Below are positions 24,005-35,800 of a stretch of 64,000 nt of DNA, piece by piece. The notes below the pieces were generated by a model. It saw nothing but the letters and a program-made list of their open reading frames with translations, did no database searches and was not told the origin of the DNA. Within the stretch, counting starts at the first letter, position 1. Each line of letters starts with the position of its first letter. The translations under genes were made by a program, and so were the position numbers. The stretch covers positions 1 through 64,000 of the forward strand of contig CAXIEG010000593.1 of NCBI GenBank assembly GCA_964023205.1. Direction: 5' to 3'. The DNA is from Lutraria lutraria. Its lineage: Eukaryota; Mollusca; Bivalvia; Venerida; Mactridae.

Positions 24005-24423
24005 GTATCCATAACAAGGCAAGACAAGGCATATTTATTTACAGATTGGTACGATAAGTACAAGATCTAGCATACAATATAGGCATAACAAATGATATAT
24101 AGGTGATCATATTTATCATAATACTCACAATGTAAAGAGTGAAATTCACAATATATAATTCATACTACTATTATGATACAAGTAGATAAATAAATGGTTG
24201 TACATCAATACCTTTAAATTTCTGATATCTTAAGCATGAACATGGCAAGAATACTTAGAGTTAACAAGTCTACATATTTCATGAGTGTAATAGATTTGTA
24301 AACCGAAGGTCTAGGTCTAATATGTAAATATCATAGTAAGAAACGATATTTGATGAACAAATGCGAATGAAATGATAAACATATTCAATATCATGATTAC
24401 CACAATGGAGACAGTAACGCAAA
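24005..24423 (-). mobile_element. 3' end of a non-LTR retrotransposon
   Basis: In minus sense the segment near 24370-24423 reads RYCLHCGNHDIEYVYHFI, the Cys-x2-Cys..Asp-Ile-Glu..Tyr-His-Phe C-terminal knuckle seen in the LINE at 17 kb. It is followed by decayed sequence. The minus-strand 3' end is aaataaatatgccttgtctt, with a short ttg/cttg tail typical of LINE 3' ends. Stops interrupt the frame. Confidence 0.6.
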
Positions 24424-24487
24424 TTTGTTTGTTTTGTTTTGTTTTGTTTGTTTGTTTGCTTGCTTGCTTGCTTGTTTGTTTGTTTGT
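24424..24487. repeat. gttt/gcttg microsatellite
   Basis: A run of tttg, ttttg and cttg units directly follows the LINE fragment. Confidence 0.95.
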
Positions 24488-24514
24488 ATTATAAATTGGA
24501 TGGGATATTCATCA

Positions 24515-24587
24515 GCCCGATTAGCTCAGTTGGTAGAGCATCTGACTTGCAAGCAGGAGATCGCGGGTTAGAGCCCCGCATCGAGTA
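24515..24587 (+). tRNA. tRNA-Ala(TGC)-like sequence 1, probably pseudo or repeat-derived
   Basis: A 73-nt cloverleaf layout can be laid out: acceptor gcccgat, D-stem gctc/gagc with loop agttggtaga, anticodon loop cttgcaa (anticodon TGC), and T-stem gcggg/cccgc. Faults are a C-A pair and a G-T pair in the acceptor, an A-G mismatch in the anticodon stem, and ttagagc in place of ttcgagc in the T loop. The flanks are shared with the copy 271 bp downstream, which suggests a duplicated or repeat-borne tRNA-like unit. Confidence 0.45.
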
Positions 24588-24785
24588 CATTATTTTACCT
24601 CCTCCTATTACATTTGGTGCCGTGAGTGTGTGACTAGCCTTGGAATCCTAGAGCTAGGGTAAAGCAGATGTCTGGGTTAGTTCAAAGAGCCTGTGATTGT
24701 CTCGATTTATTTACTTGGAATAAAAAGGAAGGAGGAATGTACCAGTGTGGTATATTGTATTGCATATTGGCTGGGATATTCACAA

Positions 24786-24857
24786 TCCCGATTAGTTCAG
24801 TCGGTAGAGCATCTGATTTGCAAGCAGGAGTTTGCGGGTTCGAGCCCCGCACCGCTA
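24786..24857 (+). tRNA. tRNA-Ala(TGC)-like sequence 2, probably pseudo or repeat-derived
   Basis: It has the same layout as the copy at 24515, with a canonical T-loop (ttcgagc) and D-arm but a poorly paired acceptor stem (several mismatches). The anticodon loop is tttgcaa (TGC). The upstream tgggatattca and downstream tacattatttt strings are shared with copy 1, so the repeated unit is larger than the tRNA itself. Confidence 0.45.
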
Positions 24858-24927
24858 CATTATTTTCCTCATCCTTTTACATTTATTTCGAGTGTTTCGC
24901 CCCTTTTTAACAGTCAGTGTCATATTA

Positions 24928-25089
24928 GGTGAACAGTTCATCTAGAAAGAACCAGTACTAGACTCAAATCCTCCGCAAGAAACTGCCTACTTTCTCACAT
25001 AAAGATACATGTTCACTGTTCAGTGCGAGGCTCGAACCCATGACCCTCTAGGTAGCAGTGATTTGAAGTCAGCGACCACGGTAGCGTGT
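24928..25089 (-). repeat. Class II tRNA-derived SINE, copy 2
   Basis: This is the reverse-strand member of the family at 14173-14395. It runs from the body end (gaacagttc..agaaagaaccagtactaga) to the head (gtagcagtgatttgaagtca, gaccacggtagc). It lies directly beside the tRNA-like pair. Confidence 0.8.
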
Positions 25090-26451
25090 GAATACGTTTT
25101 CTACCGTAACGAGTTACTTGAACTCGTAAAGAATGAGTGTTTAATCTGAAACGAGTAACACACTATTTATGTGAATGGTAGCATATCTTGATATTTTTCG
25201 TATTCAAATGTATAATTAAATCGGGCATGCTCATAAAGTGCAGGTCTACAATAAATAGTACCATACCACTCTTGAATAAAATTGCCCATTACTCGTTTCT
25301 TAAACACATGTATAAAAAATAAACAACGCAATTTTGTTTTTAAAAATATATATGAAAGCCAGAAAAACCAAGAAGTGATTTAACATTAGAAAATGTTTAT
25401 GTCCTAAATCTTCTAACGCTCTGCGATACAAAGTGAATAAAATGATATTGTCCGTTTTCTAAACTTTAAACCAAAACTAAATTATTATAACCTATGAATT
25501 TGATGCTGTCCTAGTTCCCCATATTCACCAAAATATGTACACTAAACTTTAAATGCACACGCTCAGTAACCTTGGATTTGGTTACAAATCAACATCAAAC
25601 TTAATTACATGATGACAGGTTTACAATGAAACTCGAAACACGATATATAATTGAAAACCAAATACGGTAAGCTGCGTTAGCGGCTTTACATACGTTTTGC
25701 ATGAGAAATAAACTGATTGATGCAAAAGAGTCTAGTCATTAGATTTTCACTAATTTTCAGACAATTATTAAAAGCCGACTTAGCCTCACTTATATTCAAC
25801 AATTTTAGCGATTGTAAGTTAATCTATATAAATATACACATTATCATACGAACACAGGTAACACTTGACAGCATGTTTATGGGAAGATTCCATGTTTGCC
25901 TTTCGTTTAATGAAATATTGCTGTAGCTAGGTTCGATATTATCAATATTTACTAGTATCTATCCTTAAATAATACGAGTATGGACAAGTCGTTCAAATCT
26001 CATGCTACACAATCGTGAATTTGCATTTTTGTTTTCTGAGTAATCACAACTCTGCCTGTAAAGTCGCCATGCAATGTGGTGTATATTACATTAGTTCATT
26101 AAACAGATAGCGTGTATTACAACTGCTAGAACTATTAGGAGCTCCAAATGGGTGATTAGGCAAAAGTTGAATGTTACAAACTTATCCTTACAGTAGTAGT
26201 GCTACACCCTTAATGTATATAAGTAGCATATTACTAGCATGACTGATTTAAGCGTCTGGTGTAAAAAAAAAATTTTGTTTGGGTAAGGAATGGATCAATA
26301 GCATCTCTTTATTCTGTTCTTAATTAAAAACATAAAAAAAATATTGTTCGTAAAAGAAAATACTTTATAACACAAATTTGCTTTTCCTATATAACGACAT
26401 AACATTATAAATAAAACCTGACAGCAAAAGTAAAAAAGGTCTTATTTAACA
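25090..26451. other. AT-rich intergenic DNA, no gene seen
   Basis: Short frames only, without recognisable motifs, RNAs or long repeats. Confidence 0.6.
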
Positions 26452-27030
26452 TAATGTTGAAAATTCAATTCAATTATAATCTCGTGATATATGACACAAA
26501 TATTATTATACAATCGCAGCCTAGTTTAGAATAATTTAATGATAAAAACTGGGGCGCTTACAATTACTTCCAAAATGGTTGAAGCTAATCTGTTGAAAAT
26601 TCTTTGAGATTCAAAGTTAATTTCATGAAATAAGACACATTTTCATGACTATCGCAGTCTGGCTTAAAATGTGTTGTAGATGAAATATTGCCCTCTGGAC
26701 TACTTTGAGACATTACTTACAAAGCGTGTCGTGTTTGCATTAGCCTTATTACAAAACGGGTTGAGAAAATAATGTTGAATATTCATACGTTTCAAAGTTA
26801 ATCTCATAACATAGTCCCATTTCACTTTCGTAGCTTGGTTCAAAGTACTTTGATGATGAACTACTGGACTACTTTGAAAGAAACTATTTTAAAACGGGTT
26901 GTGTTTGCATAAGCCTTATTACAAAATGGGTTGAGAACATAATGTTGACAATTGTTGAGATTCAATATTAATCTCGTGAAATCTGACCTACTATACAATT
27001 GCAGCCGGGTTTAGAATAGTTTGATGATAA
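26452..27030 (+). repeat. Diverged tandem repeat, about four units of 140-180 bp
   Basis: Units start near 26452, 26591, 26770 and 26938. They share aatgttga.aatt, agattca..ttaatct.tgaaat, an atcgcag.ct.g block and an actactttga block. The units are well diverged, so the array is old. Confidence 0.65.
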
Positions 27031-27192
27031 ATTAGGGCGTTCACGCTTTCTTCCGTCCGTCCGTCCGCACATCAAGGAGCGACATTATGGGGTTTGGGTT
27101 AAGGGTTAGCATTATGGGGTTTCCGTTACGTCCAAACGGTCATTGTAGGGTTTAATTCCGTTTGTGTGCTTGAAAAAATACCTTTGTGGGGT

Positions 27193-27400
27193 TGAAAAAT
27201 AGTAAAGGAAAATAAACACGCCGTAACGTCCGTCTCGCCCTTAAGAACGCCCCTCCCTCCTTCCCTCCCTCCCTCACTCACTCAATCACTCAATCAATCA
27301 ATCAATCACTGAAAAATAGTAAAGGAAAATAAACACGCCGTAACGTCCGTCTCGCCCTTAAGTACGCCCCTCCCTCCCTCACTCACTCACTCACTCTTTG
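27193..27400 (+). repeat. 117-bp tandem duplication with ccct/actc-rich tails
   Basis: tgaaaaatagtaaaggaaaa through gtccgtctcgcccttaag is repeated with a 117-bp period (starts 27193 and 27310). Each copy ends in cccctccctcc and cactcactc runs. The two copies are almost identical, so the duplication is recent. Confidence 0.9.
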
Positions 27401-28043
27401 TCTTTACATCAACTATTATCTAAACTCAACCGTCGTTATTTTCTCATCATTTTTAATAAAACATGGAGATACAGCACATGGGTTTTGATGTGACGATTCT
27501 AATTTTGTTGACTGAGCCGCACTATACTTATATATCCTTTAAAATTTGAGCAATTTATATACACTTGTCTATCCTGAATTTTTTCCGATAATTGGTCTAC
27601 TCAAATATCCTGTGTTTCGGCCTAAACTAATTTGAAACAGTCAAGTGATTATAAAGTTTTCTGTAGAATTGATATTCTATATACCATGGTTTAAAATAAC
27701 AATGCTCAAATTATATAAACTGATGTTCTTTTAAATATCATCCAAACATTGAAGAAAATGTATAAATGAAATATTATTTGAATGCATTGAACACATGCAA
27801 AAGTGATTTTTAGACATTACTTCTTTTATGCAATTTAACCGTCTATGCAGCATGTATATTTGTTTAATCTACGAGTATAGTTTCTTTTGTGGTCCAGATC
27901 AAGTTTGATAAGGGGTATAGAATTACATGAATTTGTAGCATGTATTTGCTGGTGCGTACTTGGGGGGGATACCATCTTGGCAAGTTGGGGTTGACCTCAT
28001 AAGTATCTTCAGCTTCTGTGACGATTTCACTTTGGATTACAAT
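27401..28043. other. AT-rich intergenic DNA, no gene seen
   Basis: No motif-bearing frame or structured element was recognised. Confidence 0.55.
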
Positions 28044-28960
28044 TGATATGCTCAGGTGAGTTATTGTAATCCTTGGATGTCCGTCGTCTGGTGTCTGTCA
28101 GTTCCGTTCTCAATTATTTTGAGAACATTCTAGATACAATATATTTCATCTAATCTTCATGAAATTTTCTAATCATTTTTGCCTTGATGTCTTCTATGCT
28201 GTTTTGTATATTTGTCATGTGGAGTCAAAACTAGGTCACCAGGTCTCGTAAATATAAACAAAAACATTGTGAACATTCCAGAGACCACATCTTTTATCTA
28301 ATGTTCATGGAACTTTGTCACAATGCTCATCAGCATATGGGTTGTTTGGGGCCAAAGATAAGGTCACCCAGTCAAACTACACAAAAACCTTGTGAACCCT
28401 CAATCGCAAATTTAACCTGTTATCTATTAGGATCCACATACTTTAAGCCATCATAATCATGCTTAGATATGACGTGTATGGCCACAAGATCTTGGTTATG
28501 TAAGATTATGGGTCCAAATCGTCTGAAATGTCCAGAGTTATGTGCTCTTTAATTACAAAAAAGCTATATTCAACTTGTTATCACTCTAGTGCTTTCATTT
28601 TCAGCCATGGTACAGAATCTGTTTGACCTCACGGTCTCGGTCAAATTCGATTTTGGGCTTAGTCAGCTTAGTATGTTGAGCGTAACGTGTCACTGAATTA
28701 CAAAGAGCAGTACATTTCACCTTGTTACTACTCTAGTGCTTTCATTTCTTTTCCAATATTGATGGTTTTTATATAGAGTATGTATTAGCTTAATCGATTT
28801 GGTATGTCAAGAGTTATCTGTCCTTGAAATACAAAAAGCTATATTTCACATTGTTACCACAGTAGTGAATACATTTCTTGATCAGTATTGATTTTTATGC
28901 AGACTGTTTGACCATAAGATTTTCACCAAGTTGAATATATATACTATAATTAGCATCTGT
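28044..28960 (+). repeat. Helentron/pearl-like repeat, incomplete copy
   Basis: It begins gctcaggtgagttattgtaa with a gtccgtcgtctg string. It then repeats units containing atgttcatggaactttgtca, aactaggtcaccaggtc and cttgtgaac, the same words as the elements inside the receptor-gene introns. The characteristic 3' hairpin and ctcttg end are not found, so the copy is truncated or decayed. Confidence 0.55.
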
Positions 28961-28962
28961 TA

Positions 28963-28974
28963 GGGGGGGGGGGG
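28963..28974. repeat. Run of 12 G
   Basis: An uninterrupted G12 homopolymer in AT-rich DNA. Its length may be inexact in the assembly. Confidence 0.85.
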
Positions 28975-29329
28975 TCATGTTTACACAGTATACTTATAAC
29001 ATATTTAAAGTGGTGAAAGATGAATTTGAACGTGTAACTTATCCGGATTCAACTTGATATTTTTTCATAATAGCGGTTACAAAATCAAGTAACCTGTGAA
29101 AAAAGATATCTCGCTTCTCTTTCGTTATAGACAGATAACAATGAGAAGTATTTGTTCATTCGCTTAATAGTATACTCGTTTGCAGGAGCAATGATTGTTT
29201 TTTTAACGTTTCCCATTCAAACCTATAATAATTACATGTTAATATAAGCATGTACTTCAACGATACAAATAGAATGTTCGCAAAACACGCATGTAGAAAA
29301 ATGTTGTGAAAATAAACTCGAATTAAATT

Positions 29330-29600
29330 GTGACAAAACTAAAACTTCAGAAAAGCTCTCAACATGTGTTTTCCAGTAGATGAACATCTAATTTCCTTTG
29401 GAGTATCAAAATAATCAATATCAAAATAGAACAGTAACAGACATAAAGTAGATTTGTGAACTGATAAGCTCTAACACTAAAACCTACTTACAGTTCAATT
29501 TATATAAATAATCATAATTGTCTAGGCGGTAGCAACTTTTATATAACGTCTAATTTGGAAATTAAGCTATATATATATAATTAGAGCGAAATTCCTAATC
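29330..29600 (+). repeat. Dispersed relative of the 31-43 kb satellite monomer
   Basis: gaacatctaattt, acataaagtagatttgtgaa, ctgataagctctaac, aataatcataatt and gcggtagca occur in the same order as the joined C and A monomers of the satellite. It is a single diverged copy, 1.8 kb outside the array. Confidence 0.65.
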
Positions 29601-29699
29601 TCACACAGAGTTGTCATTCCTTTCCAATAAGTACACATTGGTAACTTATTTATTTTGCAATTTATTGTACAACAATTGGATGCTTGTACATATATACAA

Positions 29700-29880
29700 C
29701 TCGTCTCCGTGGTCGATTGGTTAATGTCTCTGCCTTCAAATCACTGTAACCTGTTACCGATGGAGGGTCCTGGGTTCGAGTCCCGCTTCCGACCATGTCT
29801 CTTTATGGGAGTCTTGTACTGGCTCTTCCCAGGAGCGATGCTTAGGAGAACTGTCCGCCTCATAAATGACTCGTAAAACT
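29700..29880 (+). repeat. Class II tRNA-derived SINE, copy 3
   Basis: The head tcgtctccgtggtcgattgg, variable arm and box B (gggttcgagtcccgc) are better preserved than in the 14-kb copy. The body with agtcttgtactggctcttcc and gcgatgcttaggagaactgt is shared. Confidence 0.85.
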
Positions 29881-31369
29881 CGATATAAACGATATAAAAA
29901 TGTACATATATACAATTACAAGTATAAGCATTTTTCTTATAAATGAGTATGCTTTCTTGTTGATGTATAACTATACATGTATGTGCCCGCCCGGTTATAT
30001 CGGTGCCGGTTCACCTTACATGGGCTGTTATTTTAACCAGTATTAACATAGCCTAAAATATGGCGCCGGCAACTATTCCACTTATGGACAGAAATCAACA
30101 CTTTTTGTCAAATGTTATGAGTACATCATTGTTTGTAGTTGGTCAAAGCTAGAAATTCCATTGGAAAATGTTAAATGTTGAATTCAAGACTTCTCATTCT
30201 GACACCATTATCCTTCTGAACAAACCACTAAATGCTTGTATTCTATGTTTTGCAGCCAAAAATTGGGGTTACAATGATTTATGAAATTTATTGACTACGT
30301 AATGATCAGTTACTTCAATGCCACTAAACACAACCAATTGTATCTCAATCCGCTAAGGTTTCTACATGTATAACCATTCTGCAATGTTCTATTCCTGTGT
30401 AGTTCGATCACTGACCAACAGCCGATAATTATCCATGATTATGTTGGAAGAAGAATGTTATATCAACTGAGCAATCACAAAGCACGATATTGTTACTAGA
30501 ACATTATTCCACTGAGTACAATATTGTACAGAGAAATGTGTCATTAAACTAATTATGTGCACTAGGTCAAAGTGTAACATCAATTTGTCTTAATTTTGTT
30601 CGAATTTATTTGGGTTTAATCTATGAACTTTTTCAACAATTTTCAGTTACATACAGCTTTCACTTCACTTTACCAGTTTTCTTGGATTTAACAACTAATA
30701 TAAGCACTTGCCCGGCTTCAAAAAGCCAGTTTCTCCTCATTATGAGGACCAAAAGTTAAGGAAAATGTTATGGATGGATTTGTCCATGTAGCCTCGTGAA
30801 CGGTATGAGCATTATAACATAAAAATATGACCTGTCACCACCTGGATCCATCCAAGGTGATCCGGGCGACATGCTCTAATTAATGAATCATGACCGCAAC
30901 TAGTAGTGTTCTTTTAGTGCTGATCACAAAGAAAAATATAAACATTGGGTGAATTGTCTCTGTACATTTTCAAGAAATGAGGGGTGAACTGACCTGGGGC
31001 TGAATTGTCTGAACAAATAGCCAAGTGGTGAATCGTCTGGTGTGAATTGTCTGGAAGCCAGACGCCAAAAGAACGATAACCAATCTATTCACACACAGGC
31101 AATGCACCCCTCGAAAATCCAAGACAGCTCATCGCTCAAGACAATACACCCTTTACTTTATTAAGAAAGGGCCACTACAATACATTAACTATATTTACTG
31201 GGACCACAATGAAAACAGAGTTTACACGTTCGTGTGTTATCCCAACATATATGCGATAAACATGACTTTTCTTATATTATTCATATGCACCTTTGATGAA
31301 TTGTTTTACGTATACGTATATAATAGCAAGAACGCTTCCACAATTTCTAAGTATTTCTGTCTTTTCGTA
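29881..31369. other. Intergenic DNA, no gene seen
   Basis: No coding motif. Near 30940-31070 a short word gtgaattgtctg is repeated four times with small changes, which may be a local tandem remnant. Confidence 0.55.
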
Positions 31370-32875
31370 TTAGTTATCATGCTCTAGAAGATGTCTAGTC
31401 GTGTTTAAATCATTTAAGAACTAACATCATTGGAATATCATGTCTCCGAATTAATATTTAAATAAAAAATAATACAAAATATTATTTGAATTATATGTGC
31501 TCTACCAATAAGACTTCTAAAATTTCCATTTGTGCACATATACGAGTATGTGAAGACTTTCATGAAATGTCCAATTTTGAAATTAAGCATAACCTCATTT
31601 CTACATATTGTCAGACACAAAGTCGACTATGAAAAGTAATACAAATGTTTTATTATCAAGATTGTGCAAAAACACTACAGAACAATGCCTAATTATGCTT
31701 CTGGTAATGTCACATTCCTGTCACCTTGAACACACAAGTCTTGTGTATTTAAATATGAATTACTATCATGGGAGCATTATAAATTGAATATGATATCTTT
31801 ATCGAAATAATAACATACATAAAGACGAGTATTGAACTAATAACATTCAACCCTATATCTAAATAGTAATAATAACTTAATTCATATAAATAATCAGAAA
31901 CATTTCTGCAGTAGCAGACAGGTTTACATTCGTGCGATAAGAGGTGTAAGTATTCACTAAAGGTTTCTTTGCGATCCAGCACAACCCCTTTTCAATGTTA
32001 TTTTAGACAAATTCTCATTAATTTATAATGAAAGTTCAGGTAAAATGGCGATCCTACATTCGCATATGTATGATACAACAATGCCTAATGATGATTCTGT
32101 TCATGTCACATTTTTGTCATCTTGAACACGTCAAGTCATGTATATAGTCTTGCATGAGTTACTATCAAGGGAAAATCATGTTTGGAAATAATATATTTTT
32201 CGATACAATTACATACATGAAGTCGATTGTTGAACCGTTTATCTAATAACAATTTAATTCACCTAAAAGATCATAATAATTCATGCGGTAGCATTTAGGT
32301 TGTCATTAATGCGCTAACAAGTGAAAGCATTAATAAACGGCTTAACTTAGAATTCAGCATTACTCATTTCTCTGTTATTTCAAAGACACAGTCGAACATA
32401 AAAATATGACACAATAATTGACCGCTCGGAAATTTCAAAAAGACTTAAAATCAATTTCGAACTATATTGCTCTAACTTATGGCCTTGTTTATCTTGATCT
32501 AGAACACGACATGTTTGAAGTCTTTTAAGAAGTACTATCATTTTATTATCATATTTTTAAATCAACATTCAAAAAACGTGCAAAAAGTCGATTTGTAAAT
32601 TAAATAGTTCTAACTCTTCGTATTGAACATAGAATACTTAAATTATCGATGTAATACAAATTAGGCTTCATCAAATTTCCAATTTTGCACTTCTATGTGA
32701 AGACTTTCACTAATCGTCTAATTTTGAAATCTCGCATAATCTCATTTCAATATAATATCAGAGATAAAGTCGAATAAATATAGTAATATATATTTTTACT
32801 CGCATCACTCTAGTAAGACAACAAAGAACAATGCCTAATTATGCTTCAGGTTACGTCACATTCTTGTCATCTTTA
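31370..32875. repeat. Diverged left edge of the satellite array
   Basis: One partial C-type monomer (about 31370-31720) is followed by one A-B-C trimer in recognisable order: A near 31721, B near 32124, C near 32508. Identity to the core units is visibly lower, with many substitutions and indels. This is the usual state of satellite edges, where unequal exchange homogenises poorly. Confidence 0.75.
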
Positions 32876-35800
32876 GCACGTCAAGTCAAGTGTAAAGTCA
32901 TGCATGAATTACTATCACCGGAATATCCTGTACTAGAAATGACATCTTTTTCGATACAATAACATACATAAAGTCGATTTTTGAATTGATAAGCCTCAAC
33001 CCTTTATCTATTAAAATATTAATTCACCTAAATAATCATAATTATTTATGCGGTAGCAGTCAGGTTGTCATTCATGAGGTATCAGGTGTGTGCGTTTTAA
33101 CAAAACGTTACTTTGCGATCCAGAATAATCCCTTTTCTATGTTATTTTAAACATTTTCTTTTTACTGTATCATGAACATTCACGTAAAATGCCGACCCTT
33201 TGATAGCATTTTTGTTTATAAAATATCCTGCAACAATACTTATTATGTTACATTTAATGTCATACTTTTGTCATCTTGAACACGTCAAGTCAGGTGTATA
33301 TTCATGCATGAAATACTATCATGGGAATATCATGCATTGAATTAATACATTCTGCGATACATTAACATACATAAAGTCGAGTTTTGAACCCATTATTTAA
33401 AAACAATTTAATTCACCTGAATATTCATGATGATTAATACGATAGCAATAAAGTTGTCATTCGTGTGCTTATAGGTGAAAGCTTTAATAAAGTGCCTAAC
33501 TTAGAATTCAGCATTATCCCTTTTCTCTGTTAGTTCAGAGACATGAAAATGTTATATACATTTGACCGCTCGGAAATTTCAAAAATAATTAAATAATAAT
33601 TTCTAACTTTTATTCTCTAACTTATGGCCTTGTTTATCTTCATCTAGAACACGTCAAGTCATTTTTGAAATCATTTTGAATTACAATCATTTTATTATCC
33701 TGTCTTCAAATTCATATTAAAAAAAACAGGCATAAAGTCGATTTGTATATTAAATAGTTCTAACTCTACATCTTAGTACATTGTGTTGAACACAGAATAC
33801 TTAAATTATCGATGCAAAACAAATTAGGCTTCATAAAATTTTCATTTTGCACTTCTGTTTGAAGACTTTCACTAAACATCTAATTTTGAAATCTCGCATA
33901 ATCTCATTTCAATACAATATCAGAGATAAAGTCGAATATATATAGTAATATATATTTTTACTCGCATCACTCTAGTAAGACAACAAAGAACAATGCCTAA
34001 TTATGCTTCTGGTTAGGTCACATTCTTGTCATCTTTAGCACGTCAAGTCAAGTGTAAAGTCATGCATGAATTATTATCACCGGAATATCCCGTACTAGAA
34101 ATGACATCTTTTTCGATACAATAACATACATAAAGTCGATTTTTTAATTAATAAGCCTCAACCCTTTATCTATTAAAATATTAATTCACCTAAATAATCA
34201 TAATTATTTATGCGGTAGCAGTCAGGTTGTCATTCATGAGGTATCAGGTGTGTGCGTTTTAACAAAACGTTACTTTGCGATCCAGAATAATCCCTTTTCT
34301 ATGTTATTTTAAACATTTTCTTTTTACTGTATCATGAACATTCACGTAAAATGCCGACCCTTTGATAGCATTTTTGTTTATAAAATATCCTGCAACAATA
34401 CTTACTATGTTACATTTAATGTCATACTTTTGTCATCTTGAACACGTCAAGTCAGGTGTATATTCATGCATGAAATACTATCATGGGAATATCATGCATT
34501 GAATTAATACATTCTGCGATACATTAACATACATAAAGTCGAGTTTTGAACCCATTATTTAAAAACAATTTAATTCACCTGAATATTCATGATGATTAAT
34601 ACGATAGCAATAAAGTTGTCATTCGTGTGCTTATAGGTGAAAGCTTTAATAAAGTGCCTAACTTAGAATTCAGCATTATCCCTTTTCTCTGTTAGTTCAG
34701 AGACATGAAAATGTTATATACATTTGACCGCTCGGAAATTTCAAAAATAATTAAATAATAATTTCTAACTTTTATTCTCTAACTTATGGCCTTGTTTATC
34801 TTCATCTAGAACACGTCAAGTCATTTTTGAAATCATTTTGAATTACAATCATTTTATTATCCTGTCTTCAAATTCATATTAAAAAAAACAGGCATAAAGT
34901 CGATTTGTATATTGAATAGTTCTAACTCTACATCTTAGTACATTGTATTGAACACAGAATACTTAAATTATCGATGCAAAACAAATTAGGCTTCATAAAA
35001 TTTTCATTTTGCACTTCTATTTGAAGACTTTCACTAAACATCTAATTTTGAAATCTCGCATAATCTCATTTCAATACAATATCAGAGATAAAGTCGAATA
35101 TATATAGTAATATATATTTTTACTCGCATCACTCTAGTAAGACAACAAAGAACAATGCCTAATTATGCTTCTGGTTAGGTCACATTCTTGTCATCTTTAG
35201 CACGTCAAGTCAAGTGTAAAGTCATGCATGAATTATTATCACCGGAATATCCTGTACTAGAAATGACATCTTTTTCGATACAATAACATACATAAAGTCG
35301 ATTTTTTAATTAATAAGCCTCAACCCTTTATCTATTAAAATATTAATTCACCTATAGTAAATAATCATAATTATCTATGCGGTAGCAGTCAGGTTGTCAT
35401 TCATGAGGTATCAATTATGTGCGTTTTAACTAAACGTTACTTTGCGATCCAGAATAATCCATTTTCTGTGTTATTTTAACATTTTCTTTTTACTGTATCA
35501 TGAACATTCACGTAAAATGCCGACCCTTCGATGGCATTTTTGTTTTATAAAACATCCTGCAACAATGCTAACTATGTTTCATTTAATGTCATATTTTTGT
35601 CATCTTGAACACGTCAAGTCAGGTGTATATTCATGCATGAAATACTATCATGGGAATATCATGCATTGAACTAATACATTATGCGATACATTAACATACA
35701 TAAAGTCGAGTTTTGAACCCATTATCTAAAAACAATTCAATTCACCTGAATATTCATGATGATTAATACGATAGCTATAAAGTTGTCATTCGTGTGCTTA

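Noticed and set aside
24439..24932. Frames with SSVGRASDLQAG-type peptides
   Set aside because: These are translations of tRNA-like sequences, a well-known false ORF source.
27090..27125. gggttaagggttag as an interstitial telomere
   Set aside because: Only two imprecise units, not a TTAGGG array.
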